NCBI GenBank assembly: GCA_949524905.1
Contig: CATINC010000005.1
Location: forward strand, 124,001-188,000
Source: Opitutia bacterium UBA7350
Lineage (GTDB): Bacteria; Verrucomicrobiota; Verrucomicrobiia; Opitutales; Coraliomargaritaceae
Reading direction: 5' to 3'
Length of the DNA: 64,000 bases
In this document: piece by piece, positions 56,883 through 64,000 of the stretch
Layout: each line of letters opens with the position of its first letter
Position numbering within the stretch: the first letter of the stretch is position 1
Notes under the pieces: model-generated
The model's database searches: none
What the model saw: the letters and a program-made list of their open reading frames with translations, nothing else
What the model was told of the DNA's origin: nothing
Program-made: the position numbers and the translations under genes

Positions 56883-57248
56883 ATGACTGCTTCCAGTACT
56901 TTAAATAAACACCCATCCCTGAAGGATATTCAGTCAGCCGTGGCTGCCCTGCAGGATAAAAAAGCGGAAGACATCCGAGTCCTGGATGTGAGCGCTCAAT
57001 CCTCAATTACAGACTTTTTAATTTTAGCAACAGGTACCTCAGAACCGCATGTTAAAGCCTTAAAGGCGGTCTTAGATACAGCTCTTAAAGAGAGCGGCGT
57101 TCAATTAATGGGTCAAGATCGGGAGATCGGTAGCGGTTGGCTGGTTGTGGATGCATTTGATTTTATGGTGCATTTACAGACTGAAACAATGCGGGATTTT
57201 TACCGTTTAGATCAATTATGGAGTGATGCTCACGAAATTCATATTTGA
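56883..57248 (+). CDS. rsfS: Ribosome silencing factor RsfS
   Basis: 121 residues from the ATG at 56883; the open frame to 56787 lies over nadD. DKKAEDIRVLDVSAQSSITDFLILATGTSEPHVKAL and DREIGSGWLVVDAFDFMVHLQTETMRDFYRLDQLW are the RsfS/DUF143 signatures. It binds L14 on the 50S subunit and prevents joining in starvation. The nadD-rsfS order is common. A 86-base gap to pheS follows. Confidence 0.94.
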   Translation: MTASSTLNKHPSLKDIQSAVAALQDKKAEDIRVLDVSAQSSITDFLILATGTSEPHVKALKAVLDTALKESGVQLMGQDREIGSGWLVVDAFDFMVHLQTETMRDFYRLDQLWSDAHEIHI

Positions 57249-57334
57249 TGCAAACAAAACCAATACAGCTAAATCCGTCTCGACAAAATTAGGCGGCTGT
57301 GGATTTTCAAGAGAGCGAGTTTTTTATTTTTAAG

Positions 57335-58375
57335 ATGAAAGAGGCACTGGAAACAATCATTATAGATGTGAGGGATACTGCACCCGGACTTGAAAACCGT
57401 GCGGCCTTTGAAGCCTACAAAGCTACCATTCAGGGTCCAAACGGTTCTTTGACGGCGGTCATGAAATCGATGGGTAAATTGCTGAGAGAAGAGAAGCCCG
57501 CCATGGGCAAATTGATCAATGAAGCTAAAGCTGAGATCAACGAAGCACTATCTCAGGCACTGGCTACAATCGAGGCGGCTGAATTGACCGCTAAATTGGG
57601 TTCAGCTATAGATCCCAGCTTACCATCAGTGGAAGGGGATCGAGGTACCCTGCACCCAATTGCACAGGTACGTGAGGAGATGGTGGCGCTGTTTCAACGC
57701 ATCGGATTTTCGGTGGCGGAGGCAACAGAGGTCGAAACGGAGTACTTTTGCTTTGATGCGCTGAATATACCCAAGGATCACCCCGCACGTGATATGCAAG
57801 ACTCTTATTATCTGCCAAATGAGCTCAAAATGCAGAACGTGCCTAAGCATAAAGAGGAGCAATACCTCTTACGCACACATTCTTCAACCGTCCAGATACG
57901 GACGATGTTGCAAAAAAATCCTCCAATCCGGATCATCGCACCCGGTCGTTGTTTTAGGCGCGATACCCCAGATGCAACTCACAGCGCTAATTTTCACCAA
58001 ATTGAAGGGCTTTATGTCGACCAAGATGTCAGCCTGACGGACCTCAAGGCGACCCTTGATTATTTTGTTAAAACAATATTTGGACCAAAGGCTAAAACAC
58101 GTTTACGCCCAAGTTTCTTTCCGTTTACTGAGCCAAGCTTTGAAATGGACTTCTTCTCGCCAGATCTAGGCAAGCTGAGCAACAAATGGTTGGAAATCAT
58201 GGGTTGCGGCATGGTAGATCCAGAAGTTTTCAAGGCTGTAGGAATCGACCCGCAGGCATACACCGGATTTGCCTTCGGGATGGGAATTGAGCGTATCGCC
58301 ATGATTTTACAAGGAGTGGATGATATTCGCTACTATTACCAAAATGACTTACGTTTTTTGAAACAATTTGCCTAG
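57335..58375 (+). CDS. pheS: Phenylalanyl-tRNA synthetase alpha subunit
   Basis: 346 residues from the ATG at 57335. A GTG at 57299 extends the frame by 12 residues, but the alignable coiled-coil N-terminus begins at MKEALETIIID. Class II core: HPIAQVREEMVALFQRIGF, FDALNIPKDHPARDMQDSYYL, the motif 2 region GRCFRRDTPDATHSANFHQIEGLYVD and the motif 3 GFAFGMGIERIAMILQG. It forms the tetramer with PheT, encoded 17 bases later. Confidence 0.95.
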   Translation: MKEALETIIIDVRDTAPGLENRAAFEAYKATIQGPNGSLTAVMKSMGKLLREEKPAMGKLINEAKAEINEALSQALATIEAAELTAKLGSAIDPSLPSVEGDRGTLHPIAQVREEMVALFQRIGFSVAEATEVETEYFCFDALNIPKDHPARDMQDSYYLPNELKMQNVPKHKEEQYLLRTHSSTVQIRTMLQKNPPIRIIAPGRCFRRDTPDATHSANFHQIEGLYVDQDVSLTDLKATLDYFVKTIFGPKAKTRLRPSFFPFTEPSFEMDFFSPDLGKLSNKWLEIMGCGMVDPEVFKAVGIDPQAYTGFAFGMGIERIAMILQGVDDIRYYYQNDLRFLKQFA

Positions 58376-58392
58376 TTAGACTTAAAGCATCG

Positions 58393-60852
58393 ATGAAGAT
58401 TTCCTATAATTGGCTGAAACAATACTTGGACTTAGATCCGACGGAGCATTCTGCCGAAGTTTTGGCAGAGGTCCTTCCCTTACTGGGTTTTGATATTGAA
58501 ACCTTAGAACATAACGGGCCACCTGCACTGGAGAAAGTTGTTGTAGGAGAGGTGATAGAATACGAACAACACCCCAATGCCGATCGCTTGCGTTGTTGCA
58601 AAGTAAGCACGGGAGGAGTTGGGGAACCCCATAAAATTGTATGCGGCGCAAAAAATTTTGAAGCAGGTGATCGTGTGATGGTTGCCCTGCCAGGTGCAGT
58701 TTTGCCTGGAGATTTTAAAATCAAAAAATCAAAACTTCGAGGCGAACCTTCTGAAGGGATGCTTTGTTCCGCTAAGGAACTGAACTTGGGGCAGGATCAC
58801 GAAGGCATCTTGATCCTCAATAAGGAGCAGGCTCTCGGCACTCCGCTCAATGAAATTTTCCATGAGGTCGATACTATTTTAGATTTAGAAATCACTCCAA
58901 ATCGGGTGGATGTACTCAGCCATATTGGGCTGGCACGAGAAGTAGCGGCTCGTTTTAACCTTAACGTTAATTACCCTGAGGTCAAAGCCAGTACGACTAA
59001 CCCTTCTAGCGGAGCTGTGCTGCTGGAATCTGTTGAGCTGCAGGCAGGGAATGTTTGTCCACATTATACTGCATTTTGCATCCGTGGCGTGAAGGTAGGG
59101 CCCAGTCCGGAATGGTTGGTTAAGCAACTCGAGTCTGTAGGTCTTCGATCCGTAAATAACGTGGTTGATGTCACTAATTTTGTCTTACACGAGACTGGGC
59201 AACCTATGCACGCCTTTGATGCCGCCAAAATTAAGGGTAAAAAACTACTGGTTCGAAAGGCAGGAGTAGGTGAAGTGATGACTACGCTTGATGGTGTCGA
59301 GCGTAAGCTGAGTATCGACGATCTTGTTGTCGCTGATAGCGAGCGACCACTTGCACTCGCTGGCGTCATGGGTGGAGTCGATGCGGAGGTTGGAGTAGAA
59401 ACAGTCGATGTGGTTTTGGAAACGGCATATTTTAATCCAAGTACGATTCGAGCAAGTTCACGTCGTATCGGTTTGGTGAGCGATAGTTCTTATCGCTTTG
59501 AGCGTGGAATTGATGCCCAGGGTTTACTATATGCTTCATTACGAGCAGTGGATTTGATCCTTGAGTGTGCAGGCGGCTCGCTTGATGGAGACCGTTTAGT
59601 TGCTGGATCTGAGCCACTAACACAAAAGGCCATTCAACTATGCCCTGATGAGGTCAGGCGTTTTATTGGCTTTAAAATATCCAACGAAAGTATGTGCCAA
59701 ATTTTGACTTCCCTAAATCTTGATGTCTGTGAACGCACGGAGTCCGATGGTAGCTTAAATTGGGAAGTAAAAATTCCATCGTATCGTGGAGATTTGGAAC
59801 GTGAGGTTGATTTGATTGAAGAAGTGGTGCGTTTATATGGTACCGATCGAATACCTGAAACTGAGGTACATGCGCGCGGCATCGAAGCTCAAGACCATCG
59901 TGCCTACACCATAAGCCAAGAGGTTGCAGCCTACATGACGGGCCAGAATTTTCACGAGGCTTTTCTATACTCACTCCGTGATCCACAGGAGACTCAGGTA
60001 TTATTTGGAGAGAAAGCGCTCGAGCACTTAAAATTAGCAAACCCACTTCAATCAGACCAAAGTCACCTGCGGTCTTGTTTGCTGCCGGGATTAATTGATG
60101 TATTACAGTTAAATACTGCCAGAGGAACGGGAGCGATGCGCTTTTTTGAACGCGGTCGTATCTTTAAGCCAAGTGAATCCGGAATGATGGAATTGCTTGC
60201 TTTTGGCTTTGTCCTCACCGGAGCATCATTGGAACGGGCTTGGAAAGATCATAAGGCCGTTGATTTTTATACTGCCAAATCGCTATGCGAAAATATTGCT
60301 TCGCTAGCAGGGTTTCCGGTAGCTAAATTAGTATTTGAGCCACAGGAAACATCACCTTTATGGCAGGGAGGACAAAGCGCTACTTCCGGTGAACTAATGC
60401 GCCAAGGGGTTTCCTGCACCGCTGGATTGCTGAATGTAGTAACGCTTCGTGATCGTTGGAGTTTAGAGTATCCAATCATTGCCGGCATCGTGGAAATCAA
60501 CCCGGAAACCTTCCAACGTGGCGTCAAGCGTGCTCGTCATAGCGCCATTAGTAATCAGCCCGCTTCTATTCGAGATATTGCATTAGTGGTGGATCAATTC
60601 GTGCTCGCCGGGCGAGTCCAATCGGATTTGGTGAAATTTGCAAAAAAAGCAGTATCTGGTTTCACCTGTGAAGCGATTACTTGTTTTGATATCTACGAAG
60701 GTGATGGACTGCCAGAGGGTAAAAAAAGCCTGGCCTTAAGTTTCAGTTTTCGGGCAATGGACCGCACTTTGAAGGACAAAGAAATCAATGCTGCATTTCA
60801 AGCAATCCAAGAACAAATTGAATCGCAAACCGACTACCAAATTCGCAAGTAA
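58393..60852 (+). CDS. pheT: Phenylalanyl-tRNA synthetase beta subunit
   Basis: 819 residues, full length. N-terminal tRNA-binding domain (about 40-150, with HPNADRLRCCKVSTGG and VCGAKNFEAGDRV), the B3/B4 editing region (FVLHETGQPMHAFDAAKIKG), B5 (IELCP-like QLCPDEVRRFIGFKI) and the catalytic-like B6/B7, with the FDX-ACB anticodon domain at the end (RHSAISNQPASIRDIALVV). It charges tRNA-Phe with PheS. The operon is pheS-pheT. The gene ends 34 bases before the convergent small ORF at 60886. Confidence 0.95.
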   Translation: MKISYNWLKQYLDLDPTEHSAEVLAEVLPLLGFDIETLEHNGPPALEKVVVGEVIEYEQHPNADRLRCCKVSTGGVGEPHKIVCGAKNFEAGDRVMVALPGAVLPGDFKIKKSKLRGEPSEGMLCSAKELNLGQDHEGILILNKEQALGTPLNEIFHEVDTILDLEITPNRVDVLSHIGLAREVAARFNLNVNYPEVKASTTNPSSGAVLLESVELQAGNVCPHYTAFCIRGVKVGPSPEWLVKQLESVGLRSVNNVVDVTNFVLHETGQPMHAFDAAKIKGKKLLVRKAGVGEVMTTLDGVERKLSIDDLVVADSERPLALAGVMGGVDAEVGVETVDVVLETAYFNPSTIRASSRRIGLVSDSSYRFERGIDAQGLLYASLRAVDLILECAGGSLDGDRLVAGSEPLTQKAIQLCPDEVRRFIGFKISNESMCQILTSLNLDVCERTESDGSLNWEVKIPSYRGDLEREVDLIEEVVRLYGTDRIPETEVHARGIEAQDHRAYTISQEVAAYMTGQNFHEAFLYSLRDPQETQVLFGEKALEHLKLANPLQSDQSHLRSCLLPGLIDVLQLNTARGTGAMRFFERGRIFKPSESGMMELLAFGFVLTGASLERAWKDHKAVDFYTAKSLCENIASLAGFPVAKLVFEPQETSPLWQGGQSATSGELMRQGVSCTAGLLNVVTLRDRWSLEYPIIAGIVEINPETFQRGVKRARHSAISNQPASIRDIALVVDQFVLAGRVQSDLVKFAKKAVSGFTCEAITCFDIYEGDGLPEGKKSLALSFSFRAMDRTLKDKEINAAFQAIQEQIESQTDYQIRK

Positions 60853-60885
60853 TTATTCGTCTTGTGTTCTTGCCGGGTAGGGTAG

Positions 60886-61008
60886 CTAGTTTTGCCAACT
60901 ATGCCGATCTTTTAGGTATTGCTTTTTGTATTTATGGTTGCGGCGTTGTGCAGTAAAAAAAAGCAGCGTTATCGCAATGGTGGGTGGCAAAGATACAATG
61001 AGTAACAT
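60886..61008 (-). CDS. Small membrane protein of 40 residues
   Basis: ATG at 61008, stop TAG at 60886-60888. The protein starts MLLIVSLPPTIAITLLFF, one membrane helix, then a strongly basic tail (RRNHKYKKQYLKDRHSW). It begins 14 bases after the stop of the gene ending at 61023, so the two look like one operon. Hydrophobic helix plus basic C-terminus gives an N-out, C-in topology by the positive-inside rule. No family recognised. Chance cannot be excluded because of its size. Confidence 0.45.
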   Translation of the reverse strand: MLLIVSLPPTIAITLLFFTAQRRNHKYKKQYLKDRHSWQN

Positions 61009-61022
61009 AAGTACCAAGGTTT

Positions 61023-61334
61023 TTACCTTTCCAAAAAAATATACGCTGCCTGTTTGGGTGAATCTGAAGCACCATCGCCTAGTTTAGAAAGACTTTCTTC
61101 TAAAATAAAATTATTGGGAGGCTGAATTAGGCCTGTTGGCGAGTTTTTGACAATTAAGCCTGGCGACAAGGTGACGCCTAAGTCCATAGAGTAAAGTTTA
61201 GGGTTTGAACTAGGGACATCATTTGAAGCCGTAAAGTTTATCGATGAGGATGCTTTTTTGATTTTGCCATTGGATTCTGAAGAGCCCGTGCTTTCAGAAT
61301 AAATTACTTTTGATTCCGCTAAAATCTCGTCCAC
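61023..61334 (-). CDS. Unrecognised small exported-like protein; start uncertain
   Basis: 103 residues from a GTG at 61334. The open frame goes on upstream to a stop at 61422-61424 and there encodes a signal-peptide-like stretch (RSKSHFFVGLLTLAGLWHES) with no ATG, GTG or TTG in it. If one base were added in the T7 run (61398-61404), the frame would join an ATT-AAG start with a basic, then hydrophobic, leader. The mature part is Ser/Asn/Gly-rich without cysteine. Function unknown. It is paired with the 40-residue membrane protein downstream. Confidence 0.4.
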   Translation of the reverse strand: MDEILAESKVIYSESTGSSESNGKIKKASSSINFTASNDVPSSNPKLYSMDLGVTLSPGLIVKNSPTGLIQPPNNFILEESLSKLGDGASDSPKQAAYIFLER

Positions 61335-61424
61335 GTTTTGTGTGGGAATGTTGCCATAGGACTCATGCCATAGACCGGCAAGGGTCAGTAATCCTACAAA
61401 AAAATGCGATTTCGATCTCGCTTA

Positions 61425-61767
61425 ATTGGAAAAGAAGGGAGGCAGAATGAAAGGGGCATAGTTTGTATAATTGTTGACGGAGGTGGCTTTAGTGGACGTA
61501 TTATCTTAAATGTAAAAAGTGGGCAATGCCTTGCGGCACTGCCCGCTTACCCTGTATTACCCTATACTATCAACTCTTACTTACATTTACGTTATCACGT
61601 AAAATTCTTCTATAAATGAAATGGTTTAAATTAAGCTAATAAATAAAGAAACTAAAAAGCATAGTGTTAATAACTTTAATATAAAAATTTAAAAAAATAA
61701 ATTTAAATTAAGAATTGTAAAATAATGGATACGCTTCGACGAATGAATAGGCCTTATCGCCAATTTT
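61425..61767. other. Intergenic stretch between the small pair and the antiporter
   Basis: 343 bases without a gene. The only structured element is the terminator at 61512-61548. From 61600 to 61767 the sequence is very AT-rich with no clear motif. A plus-strand frame at 61404-61619 is open for 71 codons but has no protein-like composition. Confidence 0.4.
61512..61548 (-). terminator. Rho-independent terminator of the antiporter gene
   Basis: A 14-pair stem with one mismatch (61517-61530 against 61535-61548, loop TTGC). Read on the minus strand it is followed by TTTTT (61518-61514). It lies 220 bases after the antiporter stop at 61768, the only minus-strand gene upstream of it. Confidence 0.75.
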
Positions 61768-64000
61768 TTAACGTGTTAGGATGGCCTCAATGATCTCGCT
61801 TTGTGCCTTAGCAGCGAGCAATTTATCTCTTGTTTTTAAGGAGCGGCAATTTTTAGCGATATCGTTGAGCGTCGCCAAGTGCCCTTCGGTATCATCAACC
61901 GGACTCATGAGGAAAAAGATCAGTTGAAGCGCATCGCTTTGATTTGGGACCGGTAAGCCGCTTGAAAGATGGATAACAAAGCAGGTGCGTTGCTCAAGGC
62001 CTTCGCAGTGGACATGGGGTATGGCGATACCATGACCTAGGCATGCAGGATAGCGAGTATTCTGAGCTTCTAAATGCTCGATCACCACTTTACTTTTTAC
62101 GCCCGACAACTGGGCATCTGCGATTTGTGCAATTTCGCTATAAAGCGCGCCGAGACTGGTGCTTTGAAGGTTGTGAAAAGATCCTTCCTGTAAAGCTCGT
62201 ACGAGGAATCCTTTCGAGCGTTTTAAACAAATGACTTCATCTCCTGGGCGAACAAATTGCTGGAGGGCGGCATCGTTCTTCAAAGTACGCAAAATACGAC
62301 CGCGACGAACCAAAAGAGGATGCCAGTCGTTGGTCGGCAGCACCGTTTCTTCATTCCAGATAATTGTCTGAAAACTACTCTCATTTTGCATCAACTCGTT
62401 ACTTATGAGAGATGGGCGCGCAAGATCACCAAATACAGACTGACCGGTTATGCGGTTTATATCGTGGGAACTGGTTTCTGGAATCCATCCATATACTTTT
62501 TCTGAACCCAGTTTTTCTGCCCATCGCTGCATGAGAATATTGTTGAGTTCGATATTGTCTGTGAGTGCCAAGATTGAGCCTGTGCCGAAAAGCGCCTGCT
62601 CCTCTTCGTATAATTCTTCAGCTGCCATGCCATCTCGGTGAAGCGCGACAAAGCCTTCTCGACGCGCTAGGGCGGCATTGCGAGCATTACTATCGAGAAA
62701 GATAATATCCTGCTGCTTGTCAGGGGCATTGATATGGCGAGCTAATTCCCGTCCAAAATTATGTGCCCCGATGATAACCCAGTCGTTCGGAGCTGGGCGT
62801 TGCAGACCCAGAATACGGGCAAAGAGACCCGAAGAAAGTCCCTGTAAAATGACTGTGGCGCAGATGACCGAATAAACAAATGACTCCAGTAGCTTCGGAT
62901 CACCCTGTGTGCCGCCTCCTTCAGTCAGCGATAATGCAAATAGGGACGCCATAGAGGCTGCTACCACCCCGCGCGGAGCAACCCAACTGAGCAAGGCTTT
63001 TTCGCGACGGTCGAGGTTTGTCCCCCAGGAAGAGGCCATCACACTTATGGGGCGTACTAGGATAATGACCGAGAGTAAAACCCAGCCACCACCATTCTGA
63101 TAGAAGCTTACAAATTGCATCCATTCCAATCGAGCAACCAGCAGTAAGAAGAGCATCCCAATTAAAAGATCCACGATTTCTGCCTTAAAGGCTTTTACCT
63201 CTCGTAACTGACGGGGTTTATTGATCCCAATGATCAAGCCAGCCACGGTGACACTGAGCAGGCCGGCCTCAGGTCGAACTAATTCAGTAATACCAAAGAG
63301 GAGCATGGCACCGGCCAGGCAAAAGGCATTGACAATATTATCAGGAACCCAACCTCGTCGCATGGTATAGTAGATCAAATAGCCACCCAGAATGCCCAGG
63401 GTGGCGCCACTCAGGATGCGCACGATGAAATTAGGGAGAGCAACGGCGCCGCCACCTTCAATGACCCATTCATAGCACAGAATGGCGACAAAGACTCCGA
63501 TTGAGTCAATTAAAACAGACTCCCAGTGCAAAATGCTTGCAACTCGTTTGCTTAAACGAATGCGCCGTAAAAGGGGAACGATTACAGTCGGTCCGGTCAC
63601 GATTACCAAACTCCCCATCAAAAGAGCATACGAAGGGGAGGTATCGAGGAAAACAAATGCGCTTAGAGCAGAGCCAAACCAGGTAATGACAACGCCTACA
63701 CTGAGGAGACGTTGGATCACAGTAGAGGTCTGGGTAAATTCTTTTAGGTCGAGGGTGAGTCCGCCTTCAAAGAGAATCAGTGCAACTGCAAGCGAGACCA
63801 GTACCGGCAGGAAATGGCCCAGCGCATCCGGACGCAGTAAATTAAGCCCTTCAGGTCCCAGCGCGAAGCCGCCGCAAAGTAAGAGTACAATCGTAGGTAA
63901 ATGAAGCCGGCGCGACAAGACGGTCAGCAGGCATCCACCTCCAACCGCCAGACAGAGGGTCCACAGCGCTGTATGCGGATCCGCAATGGCAATATGGGAT
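61768..64000 (-). CDS. CPA-type monovalent cation/proton antiporter fused to TrkA-N-like and PTS EIIA-like domains (5' end missing)
   Basis: The frame is open to the window edge with no ATG, so the gene is cut at its start; about 740 residues are present. The N-terminal two-fifths (about 410 residues) is a Na+/H+ exchanger domain with around twelve helices, including LILFEGGLTLDL and TGPTVIVPLLRRI. A Rossmann TrkA-N-like domain follows (NDWVIIGAHNFGRELARHI). The C-terminal 150 residues match the EIIA-Fru/Ntr family: GHGIAIPHVHCEGL contains the phosphorylatable His. This couples ion transport to PTS phosphorylation state. HprK is in the same window. A hairpin terminator follows. Confidence 0.88.
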   Translation of the reverse strand, partial: SHIAIADPHTALWTLCLAVGGGCLLTVLSRRLHLPTIVLLLCGGFALGPEGLNLLRPDALGHFLPVLVSLAVALILFEGGLTLDLKEFTQTSTVIQRLLSVGVVITWFGSALSAFVFLDTSPSYALLMGSLVIVTGPTVIVPLLRRIRLSKRVASILHWESVLIDSIGVFVAILCYEWVIEGGGAVALPNFIVRILSGATLGILGGYLIYYTMRRGWVPDNIVNAFCLAGAMLLFGITELVRPEAGLLSVTVAGLIIGINKPRQLREVKAFKAEIVDLLIGMLFLLLVARLEWMQFVSFYQNGGGWVLLSVIILVRPISVMASSWGTNLDRREKALLSWVAPRGVVAASMASLFALSLTEGGGTQGDPKLLESFVYSVICATVILQGLSSGLFARILGLQRPAPNDWVIIGAHNFGRELARHINAPDKQQDIIFLDSNARNAALARREGFVALHRDGMAAEELYEEEQALFGTGSILALTDNIELNNILMQRWAEKLGSEKVYGWIPETSSHDINRITGQSVFGDLARPSLISNELMQNESSFQTIIWNEETVLPTNDWHPLLVRRGRILRTLKNDAALQQFVRPGDEVICLKRSKGFLVRALQEGSFHNLQSTSLGALYSEIAQIADAQLSGVKSKVVIEHLEAQNTRYPACLGHGIAIPHVHCEGLEQRTCFVIHLSSGLPVPNQSDALQLIFFLMSPVDDTEGHLATLNDIAKNCRSLKTRDKLLAAKAQSEIIEAILTR

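Noticed and set aside
61404-61619. 71-codon open frame on the plus strand
   Set aside because: It runs across the leader of the minus-strand small gene and over the minus-strand terminator, and its residues show no pattern.

Overview
The window is an ordinary chromosomal segment with no insertion sequence, CRISPR array, tRNA or rRNA that I could find. Gene content points to a Gram-negative bacterium of the Verrucomicrobiota, most likely class Opitutia near Puniceicoccales/Coraliomargarita. The evidence is two PEP-CTERM proteins, an alternative complex III (Act) cluster, HPr kinase without a local PTS, menaquinone genes, an Lpt system (so an outer membrane with LPS) and weak Shine-Dalgarno sites. 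The taxonomic placement is inference from gene families, not from a database search.

Layout. 1-5108 (minus): type II secretion pseudopilin operon gspG-H-I-J-K-L-M, continuing off the left edge. 5240-8076 (plus): menD, menB and a structured RNA that I read as a 6S RNA candidate. 8234-8842: small PEP-CTERM protein with terminator. 8952-12049 (minus): proC, an RDD protein, folD and an rluB-type pseudouridine synthase. 12183-14638 (plus): fabG-acpP-fabF. 14671-15792 (minus): ribBA with a degenerate RibA half. 16037-19671 (plus): large LptC/LptA-like protein, lptB, hprK. 19672-20144: AT-rich region with two perfect DnaA boxes, then dnaA and a hypothetical gene. 22126-27357: ubiE/menG (minus), HU/IHF, hisS, mazG and a CPC-type metal ATPase.

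27717-39117 (plus) is the main metabolic block. Act genes A-F (menaquinol:cytochrome c oxidoreductase) run directly into a small membrane protein, a CcoS-like protein, CcoN, CcoO and a monohaem cytochrome c. This is a complete menaquinol-to-oxygen branch in one run of genes. Menaquinone is the presumed electron donor, in line with menD, menB and ubiE/menG in the same window, and the metal ATPase just upstream could supply copper to the oxidase.

39107-49303 holds a PEP-CTERM metalloprotease, hemL, nadE, maf, a TonB-like protein, an RluA-type synthase, sufS-sufU and two unrecognised genes. 49386-51084 holds the SRP RNA and dnaX. The dnaX gene ends its zero frame directly after an A10 run, while the -1 frame stays open for 124 more codons, which suggests programmed frameshifting or slippage that makes a long tau-like form. 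51140-56191 has msrB, divergent cysJ and cysI, and exoD. 56255-60852 has nadD, rsfS, pheS and pheT. The right end (minus) has a small secreted/membrane gene pair and a CPA-type antiporter fused to TrkA-N-like and PTS EIIA-like domains, truncated by the window edge.

The observations most worth following up are the dnaX A10 frameshift signal, the 6S RNA candidate, the Act-cbb3 supercluster, the antiporter with a regulatory PTS domain, the degenerate RibA domain, and two apparent secreted proteins whose signal peptides lack a normal start codon.
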